From assembly GCA_016795505.1 (NCBI GenBank), contig JAEUHH010000055.1, positions 1 to 64,000 on the forward strand: a DNA stretch of 64,000 bases, written 5' to 3'. A program made the translations under genes and the position numbers. Below the pieces are notes generated by a model that saw only the letters and a list, made by a program, of their open reading frames with translations, was not told the origin of the DNA and did no database searches. Positions 32,558 to 40,663 of the stretch are shown in pieces; the first letter of the stretch is position 1, and each line of letters begins with the position of its first letter. Source of the stretch: Verrucomicrobiales bacterium. Lineage in GTDB: Bacteria; Verrucomicrobiota; Verrucomicrobiia; Verrucomicrobiales; DEV007.

Positions 32558-33985
32558 ATGCCAAACGACTTTCCGACCGCGTCCGCCGTCCCCTGCCCCG
32601 CCCCTGCGGCTCGGGAGCCGAGACCCGCGCCGGCGATCGCGCACCGACTCCGCCAGGAGTTGCGCGGACAGACGACGGCGCGGCTCAGTGACGGGGATTG
32701 GGCGCAACTGGCCGCATCCATCGGCGCGCCCGAAGCTCAGGTGAGGACGGTGGCGGCCTTTTTTGAAGAGTTCTCCGGAACCACGGCCCATGGGGCCCAT
32801 TTTCCTTCGCGGCCCGACGCTCCGCCGCGCTCCCTGACGACGCCTCCCCAACTCATCGCGACGGCGGATGACACGACATCGGCTTTTTCCCTGCTGAAGA
32901 CGCTCGCCACCACAGAAAACCCGGCTGCGACGCTCGCCGGCCGGCTTTCCGCGATCGAAGGGCTCGCCCGGCATCGGATCAAAGCCGGACGGGGTCTCTC
33001 CTCACGATGGGCCGAGGCCGCCGCGACGCCGGCCGCGGAGCGCTTTGTCATCTGCCACACCGACGCCGGCAATCCCGGCTCCTGGAGTGGTGAGTGGCTG
33101 CTGGAACACCGTCCGGGACTCGTCATCGCCGGCATGTGCTTCGCCGCCCTGGCCATCGGCGCCGGCGAGGGCGTCATCTGCGTCGACCGGTCACACCTAT
33201 CGCTCATCTCCCGCCTGCGGACCGCAACTGAGCAGGCGCGGGCAGCAGGAGTGCTGCCGGACGACTTCGAGATCTCAGTCTTTCCCACTTTCGGCAGCCC
33301 GGTTGGCGGGGAGGAGACCGCCCTGCTCAATGCCATCGAGGGCCGCGTCGGCGAAGCCCGTTCCCGCCCGCCCGAACCCGAGGTCGCCGGCATCTTCGGC
33401 AAGCCGACCGTCGTCGAATCGGCGGAAATCTTCGCGCGCCTGCCCGGATGGCTGCGCTCGGGCCGGGACGACGGACAGCGGCTCATCGGGCTGCTGCCGC
33501 CCTTTGCGCAGCCCGGCCTGGTCGAAATCGACGCCACCGTGACGCTGCGGCAGGTGGCCAGTGACGCAGCCGGGGCCGATGGTCTATCTTCCATCGCCGC
33601 GCTGACTGTAGGAGGACGTTTCGGCAGCCTGGCCTTTCCTGAAAAATGGGACACGCCCCTGGATCTGGAGACGCTCCGGAAGGCCCGCATCGAACCCGCG
33701 AACTTTTCCCTCTCGCCCGTCCCGCAGGGCCAACCTTTTTCCGACTGGGCCCGCGATCAACTCAACTTTGCAATGTCGGAGACCTGCGGCCGCTGCCTAC
33801 CCTGCCGGTTGGGTCCGCTCGCGGCCCTGGGCGAACTCGACGCCTCCGGAGAGCCCACCCATCGGCTCCGCGAGATCCTCGACACGGTCGCCGCGACCAG
33901 CCTGTGCGGCTTCGGCCGCGATTTTCCCCGGCCCATCCTCCAATGGATCGAACGATGGCGGCACCAACCCGCCGGCGCCTCATGA
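32558..33985 (+). CDS. Divergent NuoF-like flavoprotein with remnant NuoE domain
   Basis: The 475-residue protein begins with a helical NuoE-like part (LSDGDWAQLAASIGAPEAQV, TVAAFFEEF near 65) whose [2Fe-2S] half and Cys ligands are absent. A NuoF-like part follows: RFVICHTDAGNPGSWSGEWL near 167, VGGEETALLNAIEGRVGEAR near 250 and IFGKPTVVESAEIFARLPGW near 280. Near the C-terminus SETCGRCLPCRLGPLAAL plus a later SLCG supply the four Cys of the N3 [4Fe-4S] cluster. The glycine-rich FMN/NADH loop (normally GRGGAGFPTG) reads GRGLSSRW and the usual GEPG reads GNPG, so nucleotide binding may be changed. It overlaps the next gene by 4 bases (ATGA), which suggests one enzyme complex. Confidence 0.75.
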   Translation: MPNDFPTASAVPCPAPAAREPRPAPAIAHRLRQELRGQTTARLSDGDWAQLAASIGAPEAQVRTVAAFFEEFSGTTAHGAHFPSRPDAPPRSLTTPPQLIATADDTTSAFSLLKTLATTENPAATLAGRLSAIEGLARHRIKAGRGLSSRWAEAAATPAAERFVICHTDAGNPGSWSGEWLLEHRPGLVIAGMCFAALAIGAGEGVICVDRSHLSLISRLRTATEQARAAGVLPDDFEISVFPTFGSPVGGEETALLNAIEGRVGEARSRPPEPEVAGIFGKPTVVESAEIFARLPGWLRSGRDDGQRLIGLLPPFAQPGLVEIDATVTLRQVASDAAGADGLSSIAALTVGGRFGSLAFPEKWDTPLDLETLRKARIEPANFSLSPVPQGQPFSDWARDQLNFAMSETCGRCLPCRLGPLAALGELDASGEPTHRLREILDTVAATSLCGFGRDFPRPILQWIERWRHQPAGAS

Positions 33986-36045
33986 AGACGGCCCACATCA
34001 ATTCGCGACCGGTGGAGATCCGACCCGGCGAGACCATCCTCGCCGCGGCCCAGCGAATCGGCATCGACCTGCCCGCTCCCTGCCGGACTCCCGGCCCGGA
34101 GCCGCTGGAAAGTTGCCGGCTGTGCGTGGTCCAGGTCAACGGTCAGCCCTTTCCGGTGGCGGCCTGCGGCACGATGCTGGAGGCTGGCATGGATGTGCAG
34201 ACGCACCATGTCGCGGTCGAGCGCTGGCGCACCAGCCTGCTCCGCATCGTTGCGGAAAGCGCCGCCCGGACTGATCATGCCCCCTCCCGGGTGCGGGACG
34301 GCGTTTGGTCCGAACTGCTAAGCCATTACGGTGTCACGCCCCCTGCACCGCAGCGGAATGATCTCTCCAAGCCGGAACGCGACACGAGTCACTCGTGGCT
34401 GCGCTTCGATCCCGCCGCCTGCATCAGTTGCGGCGCCTGCCTGACAACCTGCGAAACCGTGGCGCACCAACATGTATGGGAAATCGCCGGACGAGGCCCG
34501 CGCCGTCGCATCCAACCCGTCGGAGGCCGACCGCTGGCCCTGACGCCCTGCACCGCCTGCGGCGCCTGTATTGACCCCTGCCCGACTGGAGCCCTCGTCG
34601 AACGGCACGGACACCATCCCGCCGAAGAACCGCGACGGTCCGTGGAAAGCGTCTGTGGCCTGTGCCCGGTCGGCTGCGGCCTGAGAATCGAGTCCGCCGA
34701 TGGCGAGGTGCGCCGGGTGAGCGGTCTTGTCCATTCGCCCACCAATCCCGGCGGCCTGCTGTGCAAGCGGGGAAAATTCGCCCACGTCGCCCACCAGAAT
34801 TGGGATCGCATCACCCAACCGATGCTGCGGCGGGGTGCCGGCTTCTGCAAGGTGTCGTGGGACGAGGCGCTCGACTTTATCGCCAAACGGCTCTCCGCCC
34901 TGGTCCATGCCCACGGACCCGCTGCCTTCGGGGCCATCGCGGGAGCCGGACTCTCCACGGAATCAGCTTACTTGTTGCAGAAATTCACCCGCTCCGTGAT
35001 CGGCAGCCCCCACATCGACAGCGTGGCGCACACCGATCCCGCGCTCGACCCGGTGTGTCGCGCGGCTTTTCCCGGCACCGCGTCCTTCGCCGATCTCGAC
35101 CGCGCCACCTGCATCGTGGTGCTCGGCGCCGATCTCGACGAGAGCCACCCCGTGCTGGCTGCACGGGTCCGTCAGGCCGTCGCGGACGGGGCGGCGTTGA
35201 TCGTAGTGCATCCCCGTCGCATCGCCCTCTCCAAATCGGCTGATTGCCACCACTCGGACCTCACACCACCACCACCCGATGACTCAAGCGACGACCCTCT
35301 CTGCCGCCTGCTCCTCACCCACCGATCGGGCACGGTCTGCCTCGTCGGATCGGACATTGCCACCCCCGAACACTTGTCCGGTTGGATGTCGAGGCTCAAC
35401 GGATTGGGTACCAGCGCCCTCCCCGGCGCCGGATTGATCTTCCTCGGCGGGGTTGGTAATCATCAGGGACTGCTCCTGTCCGGCGCGCTGGCTGATTCCC
35501 TGCCGGGACACGTACCGGTCTCCGATTCGCAGGCCCGGGCTCGCATCGAGGATCTTTGGGGTCGGTGCCTCCCGGTCGAAAGCGGGCTACCCCTGACCGG
35601 CATGCTTGTCGGCGCACGCGATGGACGGCTCCGTGGGCTGTGGCTCGCGGGATACGAACCAGACAGGGTCACGGCCGATGCCACGCTCGCCGGGCTCGAC
35701 CTGCTCGTGGTGCACGATCTGATTTACCAAAACGCCTCACGCCACGCCCATGTGCTGCTGCCCGCCGCCAGTCTGCATGAGCAAACCGGCACCGCGATCA
35801 ATGCCGAACGTCGCGTGCAACTCCTCCGCGCCGCCGTTCCGCCACCGGACGAGGCCCGGCCCGACTGGGCGGTACTCACCGTACTGGCACGCCGACTTGG
35901 CGTCGAGTGGCCCTACCTCGATCCGGCGGAAATTTTTGCCGAACTGGCGCTGCTCGCGCCCGACCGGCTCGCCGGCATCACCCACCGGCGACTGGACGAG
36001 CAACCGGAAGGTATCCAGTGGCCCTGTCCCGGCGGCAACGCATGA
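33982..36045 (+). CDS. FdhA/NuoG-like iron-sulphur protein lacking the Mo-binding Cys/Sec and C-terminal domain
   Basis: The 687-residue protein carries every N-terminal cluster site of NADH-linked formate dehydrogenase alpha chains and NuoG: a [2Fe-2S] set (PAPC, ESCRLC, AACG), two [4Fe-4S] ferredoxin motifs (CISCGACLTTC near 150; CTACGACIDPCP near 190) and the molybdopterin-oxidoreductase cluster CGLCPVGCG plus LLCKRGKF near 224-255. In formate dehydrogenases the next region has a Cys or Sec in a CHSPS-like motif; here it reads HIDSVAHTDPALDP. The protein ends at EGIQWPCPGGNA, just where the cofactor-binding C-terminal domain should start. It may be an electron-transfer subunit without formate activity, working with the NuoF-like partner. 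Confidence 0.75.
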   Translation: MKTAHINSRPVEIRPGETILAAAQRIGIDLPAPCRTPGPEPLESCRLCVVQVNGQPFPVAACGTMLEAGMDVQTHHVAVERWRTSLLRIVAESAARTDHAPSRVRDGVWSELLSHYGVTPPAPQRNDLSKPERDTSHSWLRFDPAACISCGACLTTCETVAHQHVWEIAGRGPRRRIQPVGGRPLALTPCTACGACIDPCPTGALVERHGHHPAEEPRRSVESVCGLCPVGCGLRIESADGEVRRVSGLVHSPTNPGGLLCKRGKFAHVAHQNWDRITQPMLRRGAGFCKVSWDEALDFIAKRLSALVHAHGPAAFGAIAGAGLSTESAYLLQKFTRSVIGSPHIDSVAHTDPALDPVCRAAFPGTASFADLDRATCIVVLGADLDESHPVLAARVRQAVADGAALIVVHPRRIALSKSADCHHSDLTPPPPDDSSDDPLCRLLLTHRSGTVCLVGSDIATPEHLSGWMSRLNGLGTSALPGAGLIFLGGVGNHQGLLLSGALADSLPGHVPVSDSQARARIEDLWGRCLPVESGLPLTGMLVGARDGRLRGLWLAGYEPDRVTADATLAGLDLLVVHDLIYQNASRHAHVLLPAASLHEQTGTAINAERRVQLLRAAVPPPDEARPDWAVLTVLARRLGVEWPYLDPAEIFAELALLAPDRLAGITHRRLDEQPEGIQWPCPGGNA

Positions 36046-36058
36046 CCGGCGGATTCGA

Positions 36059-37084
36059 TCACTCTGCCACCAATTTTGCCGCCTCAGCCCGGGCCTTTGC
36101 CAACACATCGGCCACCGCGACCGGCTTGCCGCCCTGACGCTGGCTCTCATCGGCAGCCTCCATGAAGGCGAACATTTCGATCGTCTCCTCCGCACTCACC
36201 GGCGGCTCGCCGGTGCGGAAAAACTTCCCGATCTGCCGGCAGAGCCGCTCATAACTCGGTTGCTCAGCCACCTGGACGATGCCCTTGCTGCCGTACGCGG
36301 TCACCCCGTAGTCGGCCTTGCCTTTCAGGATGCCGCGGAAGGTCCCCACCCGCCCGTCGGACCACACGCCGGTGACCTGGTCGTGCACGGGGCCTTTCAG
36401 CCGCGCCACCGTCTCGCAGCCCGTTCCCATCACGGTGAACAGAGATTCCACCCCGTGAATGGCGTAGAAAAACAGGTCCGGCGTCCCCGGCTGGTACGAG
36501 CACGGTCCCCACGTCGTCGCACCCAGCAGATCACCGAGCGCCTCCTGCCCGCGGATCGCCGACACCTTGTCGCCGAAGCGGGTGGATGAGCTGGAGAAGC
36601 AGGGCACCCCGTGCTTTTTCGCCAGTTCGAAAATCGCGATCGCCTCGGCCAGCGTTCCCGCCACCGGCTTGTCGATGAAGACGGGCTTGCCGCCCTTGAA
36701 GATCTCCCGCGCCTCCTGGAGGTGGATGCGGCCATCCACACTCTCCAGCAGCACCACATCCACCTTCTCAAGCAGCGCCGGGATGGAATCGACGATCTCC
36801 ACACCCATCTCGCGCACCTGCTGGGTGAATTTTTCCACCCGGTCCTTGCTCGCCGGCATGTCGGTGCCGCCTGGATAACCCGCCACCACCCGGATGCCGG
36901 CCAGATCGCCGTCGGCTTTTGGATTGTTGAACAGGCGGGTGAAAGCCGGCACGTGCGAGGTGTCCAGCCCCACCATCCCGGCCCGCAGCGGTTTCGGAGC
37001 ATCCTGGGCAGAGGCGGAGGGAGCGGCAGCAGCGGTGAGACTCATGGCGACGAGGGCGGACAGGAAAAGGTGGGGCGTTTTCAT
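36059..37084 (-). CDS. Exported Gfo/Idh/MocA family oxidoreductase
   Basis: The 341-residue protein has a signal peptide (LFLSALVAMSLTAAAAPSAS, cut near AQDAP). PLRAGMVGLDTSHVPAFTRL then forms the start of the Rossmann fold, with VDVVLLESVDGRIHLQEARE near 115 and KPVFIDKPVAGTLAEAIAIF near 135, which holds the DKP version of the catalytic EKP motif. The second half (GPCSYQPGTPDLFFYAIHGV, GTFRGILKGKADYGVTAYGS) belongs to the subgroup often found beside ThuA-like proteins in Planctomycetes and Verrucomicrobia. The substrate is unknown. It is probably co-transcribed with the ceramidase-like gene 75 bases upstream on the same strand. Confidence 0.85.
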   Translation of the reverse strand: MKTPHLFLSALVAMSLTAAAAPSASAQDAPKPLRAGMVGLDTSHVPAFTRLFNNPKADGDLAGIRVVAGYPGGTDMPASKDRVEKFTQQVREMGVEIVDSIPALLEKVDVVLLESVDGRIHLQEAREIFKGGKPVFIDKPVAGTLAEAIAIFELAKKHGVPCFSSSSTRFGDKVSAIRGQEALGDLLGATTWGPCSYQPGTPDLFFYAIHGVESLFTVMGTGCETVARLKGPVHDQVTGVWSDGRVGTFRGILKGKADYGVTAYGSKGIVQVAEQPSYERLCRQIGKFFRTGEPPVSAEETIEMFAFMEAADESQRQGGKPVAVADVLAKARAEAAKLVAE

Positions 37085-37159
37085 CGGATCGCCCGATCCT
37101 AGCCCACGCTCAAGGGAAAAGGCGACTCCGCGATGGCGCCGCACGAGAAACGTCCAGGC

Positions 37160-38593
37160 TTACTTCAACTGGCCCATCAGTTCCTCCACCCGGGCGAGGA
37201 TCTTGGTCGACGCCTCCGGCTCCAGATAGCTCGACCGCGCCCGCCACGTCTCGTAGCCGCCCAGTTCGTGATGTCGCGGAGTCGGCAGATAGCCGTGGTA
37301 GGCATTCGCCAGCGACACGACGAAACTGCCCGGCTGGCGCTCCCGCAACTCCATGCCGATCTCCACAAATACCTCCGCCGGGATCGCCGCCAGACGGCGG
37401 TCGCCGATCTGGATCACCTGGATGGGCGCGGACACCTCTTCAGGAAACTCGCCCAGCAGCACCGTCTCCCGCGCATAGACCTGCTCCAGCGTCTCCATGC
37501 GGGGATACAGCTTCGACTGCTTCATCACCTCGCGCGCCTTCTCGATCTCCCCGGCGGTTGGCAGCCGCACGCCCAGTTTCAGCTCACCCTGCGCCGCGCC
37601 CAGCTTGACCCAATCCTGATAAGCCAGCGTCTCATGGACGCGGGCCACCTCGTCCGCCACATCACCAGCCACCAAACGGATCTGGCCATAGGGCGGCTGC
37701 TTCGCCTGTCCGCCGCGAAAGTCAATGTTGTTGATGTCCCCGCTCGCCCCGTTCGACAGCATCCCGACGAAGGGCGGATCCAACCGGTCAGCCTTCAGCC
37801 GTTGCTGGATGCCGTCGGCAAACGCGCCGAAGTAATCCGCCGAGATATGCCCCGGACCCGTGCCGCCCACGTAATGAAGCGAGTAGTTCGCATAGAGCGC
37901 GATCGGGCGCCCGTCCACCGAGCGGACCGAGAGAAACGGCACCTCGGGATCCGTTGGCCCCGCCGGATGGTCGAGCAGCGGATTGTTCACCCCCGGATTG
38001 GTGCGCACCTGATCGGTCGTCACCCCCAGGGGCGACGGAGGAATGCCGCCCTCTTTCATGTGCCAGCGCCGGTTGAACACATGCTCGGGCACCCGCCCCA
38101 CGCCCCAAGCCACCCGGGCCGGCTCCAGATTCTGCCAGGCCCGCCGCACGCCGTCGGCGATCCGCCGCGCCACGAAACGCTGATACAGCGGGTCTGGATC
38201 GCTCTGTCCCACCGCCTGCAGCGTGCCACAGGAATGCGCGTGCGTTGCCGACATCAACTGATGCTCCATCGGCAGGCCTGTCGCCTCCTGCACCATCTTT
38301 TTCGCCTCGTCGAAAATCTCCCGGCCGATCACGCAACTGTCCACCACGACCAGCGCCACCTGCGTCGTGCCGTCGTCGAGCACCAGACAGCGCGCGTGCA
38401 ATTCATCGTGGATCTGGGTCGCCTGCCGGTCGTGAAAGCCCCCGTTGATCGACGTGCCCAGCGGCGGCGTCACATTGCTCGTCGCCGCCCCCGCGCGAAA
38501 TGCCTTCGAAGCCGTCTCCGCCCCGGCAGCGACCGCGAGCCATCCCCAGCACACGCCCAGCACCAGCCAGCGAAATATGGATTCGATCTTCAT
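37160..38593 (-). CDS. Neutral/alkaline ceramidase-like exported protein
   Basis: The 477-residue protein has a signal peptide (MKIESIFRWLVLGVCWGWLA, cut near GAETA). The mature part begins FRAGAATSNVTPPLGTSING, typical of ceramidase-like proteins (AGxAxxxITPP). Metal-site segments MSATHAHSCGTLQAVGQ near 115 and LYANYSLHYVGGTGPGHIS near 235 follow, then LSNGASGDINNIDFRGG near 275. Near the end AIPAEVFVEIGMELRERQPG and ANAYHGYLPTPRHHELGGYE match the family. Members hydrolyse amide bonds of ceramides in known cases, but in these phyla the substrate is not established. The gene is followed by the Gfo/Idh/MocA gene in a likely two-gene unit. Confidence 0.85.
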   Translation of the reverse strand: MKIESIFRWLVLGVCWGWLAVAAGAETASKAFRAGAATSNVTPPLGTSINGGFHDRQATQIHDELHARCLVLDDGTTQVALVVVDSCVIGREIFDEAKKMVQEATGLPMEHQLMSATHAHSCGTLQAVGQSDPDPLYQRFVARRIADGVRRAWQNLEPARVAWGVGRVPEHVFNRRWHMKEGGIPPSPLGVTTDQVRTNPGVNNPLLDHPAGPTDPEVPFLSVRSVDGRPIALYANYSLHYVGGTGPGHISADYFGAFADGIQQRLKADRLDPPFVGMLSNGASGDINNIDFRGGQAKQPPYGQIRLVAGDVADEVARVHETLAYQDWVKLGAAQGELKLGVRLPTAGEIEKAREVMKQSKLYPRMETLEQVYARETVLLGEFPEEVSAPIQVIQIGDRRLAAIPAEVFVEIGMELRERQPGSFVVSLANAYHGYLPTPRHHELGGYETWRARSSYLEPEASTKILARVEELMGQLK

Positions 38594-38660
38594 CCCGCCA
38601 GCCTGCCAGCCAGCCCGCGGCGCATCAATCGTCTTTCGTGGCGCAAGCGCGGCAGTTTCC

Positions 38661-38701
38661 GATCAGACCCTCTTTCATCTCCGATCAAACAGGGTCTCAT
38701 T
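38661..38701. repeat. Interspersed palindromic repeat, locus F (2 units)
   Basis: Unit 1 (38661-38679) is GATCAGAC-CCT-CTTTCATC; unit 2 (38683-38701) is GATCAAAC-AGG-GTCTCATT; linker TCC; upstream flank TTTCC. It lies in the divergent region between the ceramidase-like gene and the ClpX-like gene, so it is upstream of both. Confidence 0.85.
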
Positions 38702-38816
38702 ACAATCCCCGCCCGATCGTATAATGGTCGGGGCAGCGATCGGGCGCGTTTTTCGCAATCGAAATTTGAACCCTTTCCGTCTCACAGACACCCACTCCCC
38801 TGACAACCCGTTTCCC

Positions 38817-40583
38817 ATGGCCAGCAAAGACGACGACAACAACCAGCCGCCCCTCCCGACGCCGGACGAAATCACGCGGCGGCTCTCGGAGTTCATGAAA
38901 GCCAACTTCGGCGATGCCGTCAGCTTCACCAGTTCGGTGATGCCCGGCTTCGGCTCGGGCAATCCCTTCGCCCCCCAACCTAAAGACGATGTTTCCGACG
39001 ACGAGCCGGAGCCGCGACCGGCGGACCGCTCCATCTTCGACTTCGATCTCACTCCCCGTGAGATCAAGACTCACCTGGATCGTTATGTGATCCGGCAGGA
39101 CGAGGCGAAGAAGGTGCTCTCCATCGCGGTGTGCGATCACTACAACCACGCCAAGTTCCTGCGGCGACTGGAAAAAGCCGATCCAGACAAGGCCCGCCAG
39201 GTGGAATTCGCCAAACAGAACGTCATCGTGGTCGGCCCGACCGGCGTGGGCAAGACCTACCTCGTCAAGCACATCGCCGAGTTGATCGGGGTGCCGTTCG
39301 TGAAGGCCGATGCCACGAAATTTTCCGAAACCGGCTATGTCGGCGCCGATGTGGACGACCTCGTCCGCGAACTGGTGCGCAAAGCCGGCGGCGATGTCGA
39401 ACTGGCGGAGTACGGCATCATCTACATCGATGAGATCGACAAGATCGCCACCCAGGGCACTCTCGGAGGGCGCGATGTGAGCGGGCGCGGAGTGCAGACG
39501 ACCCTGCTCAAGCTGATGGAGGAAACCGAGGTGCCGCTGCGGGCCGGCAACGACATCCAGTCACAGATGCAGGCCATGTTCGAGATGAGCCGCGGCCGCA
39601 TGCCCACCCGCGAGACGATCAACACGCGGCACATCCTGTTCATCGTCAGCGGCGCCTTCGGCGGGTTGGAGAAGATCATCCAGCGCCGCACCCGGCAGGG
39701 CAGCATCGGGTTCGGCGGCGAGAGCCGCACCACCGCGGACGAGCGCGAGCTCTACCACCAGGCCGCGACACAGGACTTCATCGAGTTCGGCTTTGAGGCG
39801 GAATTCATCGGCCGCCTGCCCGTCCGGGTGGTCTGCGACCAGCTCGAGGCTGACGACCTGTTCGACATCCTGAAGCACTCCGAGGGCAGTCTGATCCGGC
39901 AGTACGAGCGCGAATTCGAGGCCTTCGGCATCCGCGCCGCTTTTCACGACGACGCCCTGCGCCGCATCGCCGCCCTTGCCTCCACGGATAAAACCGGGGC
40001 TCGCGGCCTGCTCACAGTCTGCGAGCGGTTGTTCCGCGATTTCAAATTCGAACTGCCCGGCACGGCAGTCACCGATCTGACCGTGGATGGCAGCCTGGTG
40101 GACGATCCGGCCGGCTCACTGGCCCGCATCCGCGAAGCCGGGCTGATGCTGGCCGACACGAAGGTGATGGGCGAGCTTTCGACCTTCCGCCGCCAATTCG
40201 CCGAGGAACACGGGGTGCGCCTGTCCTTTGACGCCGGGGGCATCGCCGCCATCGTGGAGGTGGCGCGCCGGAGCGGAGGCAGCGCCCTCGAGGTGTGCCG
40301 CGACCGCTTCCGCGACTACCAGTTCGGCCTGAAATTGATCCAGCGCAACACGGGTCAGGACGCCTTCACCCTGCCCGCCGAAGCCATCGCCGATCCAGAC
40401 GGCTACCTGAGCAATCTGGTGGTCGCCAGCTACGCCGGACGCGGCGGGCGCGAGGACGGGACGGTCAAAGCCGCCGACCGACCGCCGCAGGGCCCCTCTC
40501 TGGCAGATGATCCGGCGGACCGCATGCCCGAGCCGCGCGACGGGAGCGATCCAGATCAACCACAGACCGGTGGCTTGGCCTGA
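38817..40583 (+). CDS. ClpX-like AAA+ unfoldase without the zinc domain, with a duplicated C-terminal domain
   Basis: The 588-residue protein has Walker A GPTGVGKTYL near 140, the GYVG pore loop (FSETGYVGADVDDL) near 170, Walker B IIYIDEIDKI near 201, GAFGGLEKIIQRR, a GSIGFGG segment near 295 that matches the ClpP-docking IGF loop, and sensor 2 GARGL near 393. Unlike ClpX, the N-terminus is a 75-residue acidic/Pro-rich leader with no zinc-finger Cys. After the usual small AAA+ subdomain there is a second, similar domain (about 445-540; FAEEHGVRLSFDAGGIAAIV and FRDYQFGLKLI). It probably unfolds proteins, perhaps for ClpP, with different substrate selection. The upstream open frame to 38445 is antisense to the ceramidase gene and excluded. 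Confidence 0.85.
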   Translation: MASKDDDNNQPPLPTPDEITRRLSEFMKANFGDAVSFTSSVMPGFGSGNPFAPQPKDDVSDDEPEPRPADRSIFDFDLTPREIKTHLDRYVIRQDEAKKVLSIAVCDHYNHAKFLRRLEKADPDKARQVEFAKQNVIVVGPTGVGKTYLVKHIAELIGVPFVKADATKFSETGYVGADVDDLVRELVRKAGGDVELAEYGIIYIDEIDKIATQGTLGGRDVSGRGVQTTLLKLMEETEVPLRAGNDIQSQMQAMFEMSRGRMPTRETINTRHILFIVSGAFGGLEKIIQRRTRQGSIGFGGESRTTADERELYHQAATQDFIEFGFEAEFIGRLPVRVVCDQLEADDLFDILKHSEGSLIRQYEREFEAFGIRAAFHDDALRRIAALASTDKTGARGLLTVCERLFRDFKFELPGTAVTDLTVDGSLVDDPAGSLARIREAGLMLADTKVMGELSTFRRQFAEEHGVRLSFDAGGIAAIVEVARRSGGSALEVCRDRFRDYQFGLKLIQRNTGQDAFTLPAEAIADPDGYLSNLVVASYAGRGGREDGTVKAADRPPQGPSLADDPADRMPEPRDGSDPDQPQTGGLA

Positions 40584-40663
40584 TCGCCGGGCGGCGGGAG
40601 CGGGTGCATTTCGGATCGAAACGGGACGATTCGCGATTACGTTGCGGCTTCCCCGCGATCCCC

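Noticed and set aside
34982-35060. A selenocysteine TGA codon in the FdhA-like gene
   Set aside because: There is no in-frame TGA; the expected Cys/Sec position is simply a different residue.
35655-35680. ACAGGGT core in the FdhA-like gene
   Set aside because: Neither arm fits GATSNNAC/GTNNSATC and no neighbouring unit is present.
37133-38803. 556-residue plus-strand frame opposite the ceramidase-like gene
   Set aside because: Antisense to a gene with clear ceramidase motifs; the translation is His/Arg-rich and unstructured.
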